Shown one piece after another: positions 8,982 to 18,398 of a DNA stretch of 64,000 nucleotides. Numbering within the stretch: the first letter of the stretch is position 1; the number at the start of each line of letters is the position of its first letter. A program made the translations under genes and the position numbers. Source of the stretch: PALSA-1004 sp963829085 (lineage in GTDB: Bacteria > Pseudomonadota > Gammaproteobacteria > Burkholderiales > SG8-41); contig CAWHHJ010000026.1 in the NCBI GenBank assembly GCA_963829085.1, forward strand, positions 92,878-156,877, given 5' to 3'. The notes beneath the pieces are model-generated. The model saw nothing but the letters and a program-made list of their open reading frames with translations, made no database searches and was not told the DNA's origin.

Positions 8982-11964
8982 TCAAGTCGCCGTGACGTCC
9001 GGATTTGGATTCGTCACCTTGGCAAGGTACGTCGTCCGCGGCTGAGTGTTTAGCTCGCCCAGGAGCGCATAGTTGAGCGGCGAAGCCTTGACTGCCTTCA
9101 CACGGCTTGCCGGGTCGTTCAGGTCTCCGAAAGTGATCGCCTGCGTCGGGCAGACGGCCTGGCAGGCAGTGATAACCTCGCCATCGCGGATGCGACGCCC
9201 GGCCTTGTCTGCTTCAATGCGTCCGTTGGCAATGCGCTGTATGCAATAAGCTGCATTTTTCCATGACGCCTCGCATGCGCACGGTCACTTCCGGGTTGCG
9301 CTGCGCTTTGAGGCTCTCCGTGTCTTGATCTGCATACTGAAAGAAATTGAACCGCCGCACTTTGTACGGGCAATTGTTCGAGCAAAACCGGGTGCCGACG
9401 CAGCGGTTGTATACCTGCACATTCAGGCCTTCAGAGTCATGGACCGATGCTTCGACGGGACATACGACCTCGCAGGGGGCGCGCTCGCAGTGCATGCAGG
9501 GCACCGGCTGAAAGTGAGTACGCGGCGCTTGCGGCTTGCCTTCATAGTAGCGATCGACGCGTATCCAGTGCATTTCACGTCCGCGTGCGACCTCTGTCTT
9601 GCCGACGACGGGTATGTTGTTTTCCGCCTGACACGCAATCGTGCATGCATTGCAGCCGATGCACGTACTCAAGTTGATCGTCATTCCCCAGGCGTATCCA
9701 TCGGACTTGAACGGCGGATACAGCGATGCGGCCCGGGTCGCTTGGTGTTGCTGCGCGCCGCGAAGTGCCGCGTTGCGTTCAAACTCGTCCACGGTCGCAA
9801 CGCGTACGACCTCACGCCCATTCATCGCGTGATGGTGTTGCGTGGTCGCCAACGCATATTTACGACCGGCTTTCCGCACCTGGAGGTTGCCCGCGAACCA
9901 GGGCGCGTCGCTTGTCCGCAATGCATACGCATTGAAGCCGCGCCCGTTGCCGACACGGCCCGCACGCGTGCGACCGTAACCAAGGCTGATGCTGACTGCA
10001 CGATCCGCGTGAGCAGGCGTAATCCACACCGGCGCTTCAATCATGGCGTTGCCAAGCCGCAGTTCGATGACATCCTCGTTTTCGAGAGAAAGGCGTTTGG
10101 CCAGTTGAGGCGAGATAAGAGCTGCGTTGTCCCATGTCAATTTGGTTAACGGGCGGGGCAGCTCCTGTAGCCAGGCGTTGTTTGCATTGCTCCCATCCCA
10201 CAGCGACGGGTCGGGCGTGTAGACGAGCTCGAGCGACGAATCATCCGTCGATGCGGGCGGCGGACGATTATCGATACTCAAGTCGCGTTTCAAGGCAACA
10301 GCCCGTTGCGGAAACGTACTTCCAGCGACTACTCCTTCATGTAGCGCGGTGTTCCACGCAGACTCGAAATCAGTGCCCAGCCTGGGTCGCCAATAGTCAC
10401 GTACGACGTCGTAACTGCTCTTGAGCGTTCCTGCGACGAGCAAGGCGAGCAGCTCGTGCGCCGATTTACCTCCGTAGAGCGGAGCGATTAGCGGTTGCGT
10501 TATGGTTGCGGTCCCGTCGTACGCGCGTGCGTCGGACCAGGCCTCGAGAAAGTGTGTTGCCGGAAGGTGCCAGTGGCAGGCTGCGGATGTTTCGTCTTCG
10601 TACAGGCCCATGCGTGCAACGAAAGGCACTGTGGTAAGCCGTGCCTTGAACTCGAGATCTGACGGTACGGAATAAACCGGATTGCCGCCGATGATGACGA
10701 GCGTGTCCACCCCGCGCGTATCCATGTCGCGGCAAAGCTCGCGCAACGATGTGGTTTGGTTTTCAGCATGCGCCACGACCGGGTCGCTGTACGTGACAGT
10801 CGCGCCCGCGTTTGCGAGCGCGTGATTCATCATATGGGCCAGCGCGTGCACATACGGCGGCTGTGATTCGCCGGCGATGACTACGCTTGCACCGCGGTTT
10901 GCCTGCAGATCGCGCGCACAAGCGGCAAACCAGGTCTTGCTCTCATCTGATATCTCGGCCGGTGTTCCAGCCGGCACCCCCAGCGCTACGGCGAGATTTC
11001 GTGCGGCGGTCTCGATGTCAGCCGCGCGCACGGCTAGCGGATGATCGGCCATCGCACTCGTCAAAGTGGGGCTGCTCGCGGCTGCATAAAGACGGTTTGG
11101 CCGCGTCTCGCCATCCGCAGCGCCTCGTCCATGCGAAAAGTCGCGCGCGCTGCGAACGCGCGCGTTACCTGCGCCGAGGAAGTCGGCATCGAGGCTTACA
11201 ATTATTTGGGCTTTGTCGAACGCGTAGCGGACGTCGAGCGTCTCTCCAAACGCAGTGCGTGTGCCATCGTAGATGTTGTCGCGATTGATAGCATCGTACT
11301 GATGCCATCGCGCACGCGGATATCGCTTCAGCAACTGATCGATCTGCGCCGCGAGTGTCGGCGACGTCACCGTCTCGGTCAGGATACGTAATCCGTCGCC
11401 TTGCTTATCTGCAAGCGCCGCCATCCTTCGTTGCAGCGTTGCGGCAAAGTTTTCCCACGTGTCTATCTGACCATTGCGCGTTACCACTTGTGAGCGGTCG
11501 GGGTCCCATAAATCGAGCACTGACGCTTGTGCAAAAATGTCCGTGCTGCCGAGACTTGAAGGATGCGTCGGGTTACCTTCGATTTTGGTCGGACGTCCCA
11601 TATTGCTTTCGACCAGCACTCCGGTGGCGAATCCGCCCATCGTCGTTGCGGTCGCGAAGAAACGCGGCTCGCCTGCAACCCGCCCGCTCGAAGCATTAAC
11701 GTAGGGAACGATCTCTTCCTGTGGCTCGCGGCTGCACGCACCCATGCCCGCGAGGGCCAGCGAAGCAGACATGAGTTTCAGAAATTCGCGGCGGTCAACG
11801 TTCAAGTGCGCTGCAAACCGCGGAAACCGCTCGGTGATGTAATCGCGAAACACTTCTGCGTCCCGGATTTCGTCAAGGCTGCGCCAGAACCCGCCGCGGT
11901 CATTAGAAGCGGGCGTCGCATCGATTGGTTTCCCCTCCAAACGTGCAGTTAGTTTGTGGAACAT
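8982..11964 (-). CDS. actB: Alternative complex III subunit ActB (molybdopterin-family/Fe-S fusion, one indel)
   Basis: ActB is the periplasmic iron-sulphur subunit of ACIII; the restored length is 993 residues. An N-terminal Tat motif (RREFLKLMS) and lipobox (LAGMGAC) lie at about residues 58-77. They are followed by a molybdopterin-oxidoreductase-like domain (VESNMGRPTKIEGNPTHP) and a C-terminal ferredoxin-like domain with CIGCNACTIACQAEN, CMHCERAPCEVVCPVEA and CVGTRFCSNNCPYKVRRF. The frame breaks near 9258: TGCAGCTTATTGCATA needs one T removed to read EKCSYCIQRIANGRI and continue through ITACQAVCPTQAI to 8982. The known family has lost molybdenum cofactor binding and serves as an electron-transfer wire. 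Confidence 0.92.
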
Positions 11965-11974
11965 CGCGCTCGTC

Positions 11975-12625
11975 TCATCGATGGCAAATAGAGCAATCTG
12001 TCAGACTTGATGTGTGTATCCGGTACTCTTCGACGAGTTTTTTGCCCAGGATGAGCTGGCTGCCCGGCGGCCGCCAGTGCAGGTTGAACACCTGATCGCG
12101 AGGCCGTATGTATTTCTCCGGCGCGCGGTGACAGTCGAGACACCATTGCATCTCCAGCGTCGCCGTGCGCCACGTCAGCGGCATACGATCGATTGGTCCA
12201 TGGCACGTTTCACAGCCGACTCCTTTTGCAACGTGAATGCTGTGGTTGAAATAAACAAAATCGGGTAAGTCGTGCACGCGGTTCCAACGCAACGGCTGGC
12301 CACTCGCGAAACTTTTCCGAACCGGGGCAAGCATCCGCGCGTCCGCGAATAACTGCGAATGGCACGTCATGCACGTATCTGTAGGCGGCATGCCGGCGAA
12401 GGCAGACTTTTCAACGGTCGTATGGCAGTAACGGCAGTCCAGACCAACATCAGAGACATGATGCTTGTGGCTAAACGGCACGATCTGTTCGACTGGCGAG
12501 CCGATCGACGGATGCGGGGCAATGCTGATGCGCCAAATCAGAATCACGACGACGAAGAATGCGACGACCGCGAGCGCGCTCAACTTGAGCCATAGAACGA
12601 GCCGCGGCTCAAAGACCTGCGCCAT
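11975..12625 (-). CDS. actA: Alternative complex III subunit ActA (pentaheme cytochrome c)
   Basis: This 216-residue protein starts MAQVFEPRLVLWLKL, the usual MAQ-F start of ActA. One N-terminal membrane anchor (ALAVVAFFVVVILIW) precedes a periplasmic domain with exactly five heme motifs: CRYCH, CMTCH, CETCH, CLDCH and CSICH. This matches ActA, which carries electrons within ACIII. A GTG nine bases upstream (12634) is the alternative start. Neither has a strong ribosome-binding site. It is the first gene of the cluster, ten bases ahead of actB. Confidence 0.9.
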   Translation of the reverse strand: MAQVFEPRLVLWLKLSALAVVAFFVVVILIWRISIAPHPSIGSPVEQIVPFSHKHHVSDVGLDCRYCHTTVEKSAFAGMPPTDTCMTCHSQLFADARMLAPVRKSFASGQPLRWNRVHDLPDFVYFNHSIHVAKGVGCETCHGPIDRMPLTWRTATLEMQWCLDCHRAPEKYIRPRDQVFNLHWRPPGSQLILGKKLVEEYRIHTSSLTDCSICHR

Positions 12626-12979
12626 GCGGGTCACGCATCGGGCTTGTGCGCTCGCCAGCGCGTTGGAAACAAACAGGACATTGCTGATGCGCTGTCTTCA
12701 GCGACCGCCCGGCCTCGATGCTCGAGGATTTGCGTTTGGAGCTTGTGGCCGGCTATCGCCCCGCAGCGACGGCACACTCTTGCGTGCTAACTGTAGATTT
12801 GATGCGACCGCATGCATGATGCCTCGTTCCGGCCGATCAAGTAATCCTGCAGGCGGCCTGTCGTCAGATTGACGCGAGCCGCGGCGCAAAGTTCATCACT
12901 TGGCATGTGTCGCGCAGTAGAGCTGCTCGAGTTGCCGGTGCGTTCACGTACACGTTCCTTGATATGCAGGCAAATGTGA
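12626..12979. other. Gene-free stretch upstream of actA
   Basis: About 350 bases separate actA from the dehydrogenase cytochrome gene on the same strand. The open frames in it have no family character. The stretch should hold the promoter of the act-caa3 cluster, but I found no convincing -35/-10 pair. A short inverted repeat (CCTCGATGCTCGAGG, about 12712-12726) has no following T-run, so it is not a clear terminator. Confidence 0.5.
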
Positions 12980-14233
12980 TCATTCAACCCCTTGAGTAAC
13001 AGCCTTTCGTATCTTGCTGACCGCATCAGCGCTGGTAGGCGACCCATGATTGCCCCAGGCGTTTCGGATGTAGTTGACGACGTCAGCCACTTCATCGTCA
13101 TTCAGTTTCCGGTCGAACGCCGGCATGGCAAAGCTCGTGGGCTTGCCCGACGTTGCAGGCGTCCTCGCGCCAGCGAGCACGATGTGAATGACGGTATCGG
13201 GCATTTCTGCCTGAACGCCCGAGCTGGCCTTGAGCGAAGGGAATATTTTTGCGATGCCGGCACCGTTTTCCATATGACATCCGGTGCAGTTATCAACATA
13301 TATCGCTTCGCCATGCGCCACGCGCTGGCTGTCCACGGTCTTAGACGCGCTGTCGGCGCCGGGTTTGTCTGCAGGCAGGTCTTTGAGATATACAGCTATT
13401 GCGTTCAGATCAGCATCGCTTAAATACTGGGTCGAATTTTTCACGACTTCAGCCATTGGACCGCCGGAGGCGGACTTCGCGTTAGAGCCCGTTTTCAAGT
13501 ACTCGACGATATCAGCGGTCGACCACGCGCCCAATCCTCTCTTCAGGTCGCCCGCGAGATTAGGTGCATACCAATGTTCGCCGAAATCTCCGCCTTTCAG
13601 CATTGCATCCGTCTTAGGCGCACCGAGAGCATTCGTCGGGGTATGGCATGCACCGCAATGCCCGAGACCTTGTACGAGATAGGCGCCACGATTCCACACG
13701 TCGGATTTTTTCGTGTCGGCTTTGAAAGTGCCTTCATGAAAATAGAGCGTATTCCATCCGCTCATCACTTCGCGGGCGCTGAGAGGCCAGGGGAGATCCG
13801 CCGGCTTGTTCGCCTGTCGCACGGGTGTCAGGGTGTCCAGAAAAGCCTTGATCGCACGCACGTCGTCGGCAGTCGCGCTGGTGAACCATGGATACGGAAA
13901 AGCAGGATAGAGGTGCTTTCCATCGCGGCGTATGCCCGCATGCATGGCCTTGTAAAAATCTTCGTCTGACCACTTGCCGATGCCTGTCGCAGAATCCGGC
14001 GTAATGTTTGTGGAGTAGATAGTCCCGAATGGTGTGGGTATCGGCCGGCCGCCCGCGTATGGCGCGCCTCCTTCATTGGTGTGACACGACTGGCAGTCTC
14101 CCGCGCTCGCCAGGTAGCGCCCGCGCTCGATTGAACTGAAAGTCGCTCCTTGCGGATGTGCAGGCGGCGCTGCCGTCAGAAACACAGCGAGCAATCCTAA
14201 CTTTCGATATAAGAATTTGGCTGAACGCAGCAT
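12980..14233 (-). CDS. Triheme cytochrome c subunit of a membrane-bound dehydrogenase
   Basis: The 417-residue protein has a signal peptide (LLAVFLTAAPPAHPQG) and three class I cytochrome c domains with CQSCH, CGACH and CTGCH. This is the arrangement of the cytochrome c subunit of gluconate 2-dehydrogenase, alcohol dehydrogenase and sorbitol dehydrogenase. Features such as GRYLASAGDCQSCHT and GGRPIPTPFGTIYSTNITPD are characteristic. It passes electrons from the flavoprotein encoded just upstream to ubiquinone in the cytoplasmic membrane. The frame is intact, six bases after the flavoprotein gene. The substrate of the complex cannot be read from this subunit. Confidence 0.9.
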   Translation of the reverse strand: MLRSAKFLYRKLGLLAVFLTAAPPAHPQGATFSSIERGRYLASAGDCQSCHTNEGGAPYAGGRPIPTPFGTIYSTNITPDSATGIGKWSDEDFYKAMHAGIRRDGKHLYPAFPYPWFTSATADDVRAIKAFLDTLTPVRQANKPADLPWPLSAREVMSGWNTLYFHEGTFKADTKKSDVWNRGAYLVQGLGHCGACHTPTNALGAPKTDAMLKGGDFGEHWYAPNLAGDLKRGLGAWSTADIVEYLKTGSNAKSASGGPMAEVVKNSTQYLSDADLNAIAVYLKDLPADKPGADSASKTVDSQRVAHGEAIYVDNCTGCHMENGAGIAKIFPSLKASSGVQAEMPDTVIHIVLAGARTPATSGKPTSFAMPAFDRKLNDDEVADVVNYIRNAWGNHGSPTSADAVSKIRKAVTQGVE

Positions 14234-14239
14234 GACTCT

Positions 14240-16006
14240 TCAGGTGTGAATGAGCTGGCCCGGATTTTTCATATACCGGTTCCGGATCGCATCTGCGGCC
14301 CAGAAAGTAAGGGCGCCCACTGTGCCGGTTGGGTTGTATCCGGCGTTCTGCGGAAAAACGGATGCTCCCATAACGAACACGTTGGGCATGTCCCAGCACT
14401 GTAGATAGCGGTTCACAACGCTCGTCTTGGGATCCGTCCCCATCGCCGCACCGCCGGTGTTGTGCGTCGTTTCGTACGGAAGGATCGAGTAATGGCCTTC
14501 GCGATAGTTCACCTTGATTGACCGCGGCTTCATGGCTTTCCCAATCAGCGCAGCTTTATCTGTCAGAAACTTCGACATCTTGTGTTCGTTGTCGTGAAAA
14601 TCGAAGGTGAGACGCAGCAGCGGATTTCCGTAGACATCGCGATATGTCGGATCAAGATCCAGATAAGAATCGCGGTAACTCATGACGCTACCGTGCGTTG
14701 CGATCGACGCGCTCCTAAGATAATTTTCGTGCCTTGCCTTCTTCCAATCGCTGCCCCATTTAGGTGTGCCATCGGGTAGGCCATGCTGCTGAAGAATGGG
14801 GCGCCCTCCGGTAGTCCACAGCGCGATATAGCCGCCGCCGATAAACTTATGCGGCGCATGGTCGAAGTTGTCGCCATTGAATTCATCGATTGCCTGGCCG
14901 AGGGCGCCGGCCCCCATGAACGGGTTGACGTTTTCGTTCAGAAACACATCTACCGATGATGTAATCTGGTACGCGTAATTGCGCCCGACCACGCCCCGGT
15001 TCGTTTTGGGGTCGTATGGCGCGCCGATACCGGACAGCAGCAGCAGGTGCACGTTGTGCTGCGCGAAGGCACACAAGATCACAAGCTCGGCGGGTTGCTC
15101 GAACTCGCGGCCTTGCACATCGACATAGGTGACACCGGTTGCACGCTTGCCCGAGCTATCCTTGTTCACGCGCGTAACGTCACAAAGTGTGCGATAAGCG
15201 AAGTTGTCTTTCTTCAGCAAGACCGGAAGAATCGTCGTCTGCGGGGAAGATTTAGAGTAGTTGCCGCATGCGAACCACTCACAGTACCCACAATAGGTAC
15301 ACTGGCCCATTTGCACGCCATAGGGATTCTTATAGGGCTGCGATGTGTTCGCCGCCGCGCACGGGAATGGCTTGAAGCCCGCTTCCCTGGCGGCCTTGTC
15401 GAATATCGCCGTCGCGTAACTGCGCTTTAGCGGCGGCAGCGGATAACCGCGGGCGCGGGCACCTTCGAATGGATTCCCGCCGGACTGAAGCTTGCCTCGA
15501 ATGTTGCCGGCCTCGCCCGAAATGCCGCACATATATTCCCACTTGTCATAGTACGGCTCCAGTTCGTTGTACGTTACGCCCCAGTCCTGGATCGTCATGT
15601 CCTCCGGGATGAACTTCTTGCCATAGCGCTCTTCAATGTGACTGCGCTGCACAAAGTCGCTCGGCAGGAATCGCCAGTTCTGGCCATTCCAGTGCACCCC
15701 GGCACCGCCTACGCCGGAAGCGGGATTGAATGAACCCAAATGCCGCATTGGCAGTGCAGTCTCAGCCGATGAATTACGAAACGTGAGCGTCTCGCGCGCC
15801 GGTTCTTCAAACAGTGCGTTACGTACGGCGTACTTCAACTCGTCTTGTATATGTGTTGTTGCAAAATCCGGCACGGTGTCGCGGAATTTTCCGCGTTCAA
15901 TCGCGAGCACTTGCAAGCCGGCGTCAGTGAGCTCTTGCGCGAGTATCGAACCGGTCCATCCAAAGCCCACAAGCACCACATCGACCGGCTTCAGTCTGGT
16001 CGCCAT
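14240..16006 (-). CDS. GMC-family FAD dehydrogenase, gluconate 2-dehydrogenase-like large subunit
   Basis: This 588-residue flavoprotein has an N-terminal dinucleotide-binding motif (VDVVLVGFGWTGSILAQEL), a GSFNPASGVGGAGVHWNG flavin-contact region and the GMC C-terminal signature (HNTGGAAMGTDPKTSVVNRY and ASVFPQNAGYNPTGTVGAL). The cluster CTYCGYCEWFACG at about residue 230 resembles the cysteine region that carries a 3Fe-4S cluster in FAD glucose and gluconate dehydrogenases. It oxidises a sugar, sugar acid or polyol in the periplasm. It has no signal of its own and probably rides out with the Tat-exported small subunit. The exact substrate is unknown. Confidence 0.88.
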   Translation of the reverse strand: MATRLKPVDVVLVGFGWTGSILAQELTDAGLQVLAIERGKFRDTVPDFATTHIQDELKYAVRNALFEEPARETLTFRNSSAETALPMRHLGSFNPASGVGGAGVHWNGQNWRFLPSDFVQRSHIEERYGKKFIPEDMTIQDWGVTYNELEPYYDKWEYMCGISGEAGNIRGKLQSGGNPFEGARARGYPLPPLKRSYATAIFDKAAREAGFKPFPCAAANTSQPYKNPYGVQMGQCTYCGYCEWFACGNYSKSSPQTTILPVLLKKDNFAYRTLCDVTRVNKDSSGKRATGVTYVDVQGREFEQPAELVILCAFAQHNVHLLLLSGIGAPYDPKTNRGVVGRNYAYQITSSVDVFLNENVNPFMGAGALGQAIDEFNGDNFDHAPHKFIGGGYIALWTTGGRPILQQHGLPDGTPKWGSDWKKARHENYLRSASIATHGSVMSYRDSYLDLDPTYRDVYGNPLLRLTFDFHDNEHKMSKFLTDKAALIGKAMKPRSIKVNYREGHYSILPYETTHNTGGAAMGTDPKTSVVNRYLQCWDMPNVFVMGASVFPQNAGYNPTGTVGALTFWAADAIRNRYMKNPGQLIHT

Positions 16007-16009
16007 GGC

Positions 16010-16754
16010 TCAAACGTTCCTTTTCGCCGGGGACCCATTACGCCCCGCGAGTCCGACTGGTGGCAGGGTGTATGGTTTACCGAACTGATCGATCTCGTTG
16101 ATGTAGTTGTAGCGCGGTCCGGGAAATCCAAGCAGCGTCCAACCCGCGAAATGTTGATTTCCGCCATAGATCGGGTCGGCGAAAAAACCTTCGCCGGTGT
16201 TTTTCAGAAGCATCTCGAAAAAGTCTTTGGCCGGCGTATCGCGCAGCGCGATGTCGCCTTTCTCGAGGCCGTGCAGGACACGGTCTCGGATCCCGGCGTC
16301 GAGCTCGCTGAAATCTTTCTTGAATGTGCGTTGACAGGTACTCGTTGACGTCGCGAATACCGGCGCGGTACAGTTGAGCTGGAGTGAGCTTTAACTGGTA
16401 GCCCTGTTGGGGCGTGCCTTGCTTCCATGGCGCCTGCATGTACCAAGTCTCCGCGCGGCCAAACGAGCCCGCCATCTGCTGATCAATGAAGAAAGTGACG
16501 TTCGCCTCTTTTGCTCCCGGCCCCAGATCGTCTGCTGGTATCAGGCGGTCGACAGCCGCATCCAAAAACGCGATCTCGTCCTGCGTAAAGTACGCAAAAG
16601 CTTCGGAGCCGCGGCTGCCGGTGCTTGAATTGGGTGTCGCGCACCACGCGACTCGCGGAATTACGCCGCAACCGGCCGCCACCGCGATCGCGCTTGCTCG
16701 AAGCAGGTTTCTACGCGAAATGCGCAATGTGCGGACGTTTGTTGGATTTCCCAT
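16010..16754 (-). CDS. Gluconate 2-dehydrogenase-like subunit 3 (Tat-exported, one indel)
   Basis: The restored length is 247 residues. A twin-arginine signal (SRRNLLRASAIAVAAGC) precedes the subunit 3 domain: FTQDEIAFLDAAVDRLIPAD, FFIDQQMAGSFG, then FADPIYGGNQHFAGWTLLGF near the end. This small subunit helps mature and export the flavoprotein. The frame breaks near 16336: CACATTCAAGAAAGATTTC needs one A removed to read HFKKDFSELDAGIRDRVL. Both parts are conserved, so the break looks like a sequencing error. It is first in the three-gene operon and divergent from a LysR gene. Confidence 0.87.
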
Positions 16755-16795
16755 GTGTCCTTGAGGAATAGAGTGAATGAATTGCGTACCACATC

Positions 16796-16807
16796 ACGTT
16801 CGAACGT
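16796..16807. promoter_or_regulatory. Perfect 12-bp palindrome, candidate operator of the dehydrogenase operon
   Basis: ACGTTCGAACGT is a perfect palindrome 42 bases upstream of the subunit 3 start, in the region shared with the divergent lysR gene. The position suits an operator. It does not have the T-N11-A core usual for LysR sites, so the link is inferred from position alone. Confidence 0.35.
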
Positions 16808-16831
16808 TTGAGCCGTGGAGCGTTCTCAAGC

Positions 16832-16845
16832 AAACGCGTGCGTTT
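16832..16845. promoter_or_regulatory. Inverted repeat AAACGC-GT-GCGTTT in the lysR/dehydrogenase intergenic region
   Basis: AAACGCGTGCGTTT is a perfect six-base inverted repeat around a GT centre. It lies about 25 bases beyond the first palindrome and about 240 bases before lysR. Two such elements in 329 bases of divergent intergenic DNA suggest regulator binding. The rest of 16755-17083 shows no gene. Confidence 0.35.
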
Positions 16846-17083
16846 TGGAACAACAGTGTTTATGAAATGGTAATAAAGCTTCCACGGTTGAACCGCTGTC
16901 CGTTGGTCTGCGCCCATACGATGCCAGTGCAAGGAAGTTCTTACACGATGCATGGTTATGCCCTTACATCGACGGCATGCTGTTAAGGAACGAGCCTAGT
17001 AGCCGTCACTCCATGTTCGCAAGCCTCAGCGCCGTTTCACTTATGGGTATAGGTACTAACGGCGCTCCCATCAATCGGTTTCC

Positions 17084-17986
17084 ATGGATTTAGTTGGCAT
17101 AGAAATTTTTGCGCGCGTCGTCGAGGCTAGAAGCTTCTCGGGCGCAGCGGCTCGACTAGGGATATCAAAGTCTGCGGTAAGTAAGCATGTCTCGCGCATG
17201 GAGAAATCAATGGGCGTGCGATTGCTTAATCGCACTACGCGCAATCTAAGCGTCACTGAAATCGGCAAAGAATGGTACGAGAGATGTGCTCAGATTCTCG
17301 TTCAGGCAGAAGAGGCCGAGGCACTGGTAGCACATTTGCAGGCGGAGCCACGCGGGCTGCTTAAAGTAAATGTGCCGGTAGCCTTTGGCGTCTTGCACAT
17401 CGCCAGCCGTATAGCTGAGCTATTAATTGACTGGCCGCAGCTGCGAATTGAGATGACATTGAATGACCGCACGGTCAATCTCGCAGACGAAGGCTACGAT
17501 GCATGTGTCGTGATAGACAAGAATCCAAATCCGGCCTTCGTCGCACGGAAGTTAGCCCCGATACGCCGTAAGCTGTGCGCAACCGCCGCTTACTTCGAGC
17601 GTCACGGATTACCGGCCAAGGCGCGTGACCTTGCTGGGCACAATTGCCTCGTTTACTCGCGACTCGGAACTGAAAAGGATTGGTGTTTCGACGGCCCGGA
17701 CGGGGAAGAGTGGATTCCAGTTGGCGGCAACCTCCGACTCAACAATGAAAATGCGATTCGTCAGGCAGCGCTCTCCGGGCTCGGCATCGCATTGCTACCG
17801 ACTTACATGGTGGGCGCCGATCTACAGGCGGGGCGTCTGCGGTCTGCTCTTGCCAACTACACCGCTTCTGAAAGCGGACTTTATGTGATGTATCTTCCAA
17901 ACCGGCAATTGTCACCAAAAGTGCGGGCGTTCATAGACTTCCTTTTATCCCGGTTCGGTCCAACGCCCTACTGGGATGCATCCTGA
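17084..17986 (+). CDS. LysR-family transcriptional regulator
   Basis: The 300-residue protein has an N-terminal winged helix-turn-helix (FARVVEARSFSGAAARLGISKSA, SKHVSRMEKSMGVRLLNRTTR) and a C-terminal LysR effector-binding domain (LIDWPQLRIEMTLNDRTVNL, AALSGLGIALLPTYMV). The sequence pattern is that of the large AaeR/DmlR-like group common in betaproteobacteria. It is transcribed away from the gluconate-dehydrogenase-like operon, the usual layout for a LysR regulator and its target. The effector is unknown. Confidence 0.9.
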   Translation: MDLVGIEIFARVVEARSFSGAAARLGISKSAVSKHVSRMEKSMGVRLLNRTTRNLSVTEIGKEWYERCAQILVQAEEAEALVAHLQAEPRGLLKVNVPVAFGVLHIASRIAELLIDWPQLRIEMTLNDRTVNLADEGYDACVVIDKNPNPAFVARKLAPIRRKLCATAAYFERHGLPAKARDLAGHNCLVYSRLGTEKDWCFDGPDGEEWIPVGGNLRLNNENAIRQAALSGLGIALLPTYMVGADLQAGRLRSALANYTASESGLYVMYLPNRQLSPKVRAFIDFLLSRFGPTPYWDAS

Positions 17987-18159
17987 CGACGCGACGCAGG
18001 TCGGCGCAAGCAGGTAACGAAGCTCGAACTAAAAATTAAGAGCGCCGCCCGAAACTCATGGCGACCACGACGATCCAACTTGAAGCGAACTGCGTAAACG
18101 TGTGAACTGACTACCGCTCGGTGGTGGAGCCGGTTCACTATAATAGCTGGAGGTGAACC

Positions 18160-18333
18160 ATGCGAGACGAAAGAATATTACGTAATTTGGCCGCCGGCCT
18201 TGTTGCTTTGCTCGCTGTCATTGGATACGTCGATACTCTTGTCACGGCGCTTTCGGAGGGCGAAGCTGAAATCAACGCATCCGCGCACGCTGCCGAAAGC
18301 CATCATGTGAATGCGCACGCTGCACATGGATAG
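18160..18333 (+). CDS. Small membrane protein, 57 residues
   Basis: A short frame with an excellent ribosome-binding site (GGAGGTGAA) just before ATG 18160 encodes MRDERILRNLAAGLVALLAV and on to a histidine-rich tail (SHHVNAHAAHG). There is one probable membrane helix (NLAAGLVALLAVIGYVDTLV) with a short tail on the other side. A TATAAT hexamer at 18139-18144 is close upstream, though so close that the leader would be very short. I recognise no family. The strong start signal and signal-anchor pattern suggest a real gene. Confidence 0.55.
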   Translation: MRDERILRNLAAGLVALLAVIGYVDTLVTALSEGEAEINASAHAAESHHVNAHAAHG

Positions 18334-18398
18334 GCTCTCAGTTCCGATTAGCCGGTGCATCGGAACGATGGAGTGGGTTTTGAAGAATTGAGCGAGTC

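Noticed and set aside
12698..12889. Minus-strand 63-residue arginine/proline-rich frame upstream of actA
   Set aside because: It has no ribosome-binding site, no hydrophobic or domain pattern, and a composition typical of random GC-rich frames.
18139..18144. TATAAT as promoter of the 57-residue protein
   Set aside because: The start of transcription would fall inside the ribosome-binding site, and no -35 element was found. It may be chance.
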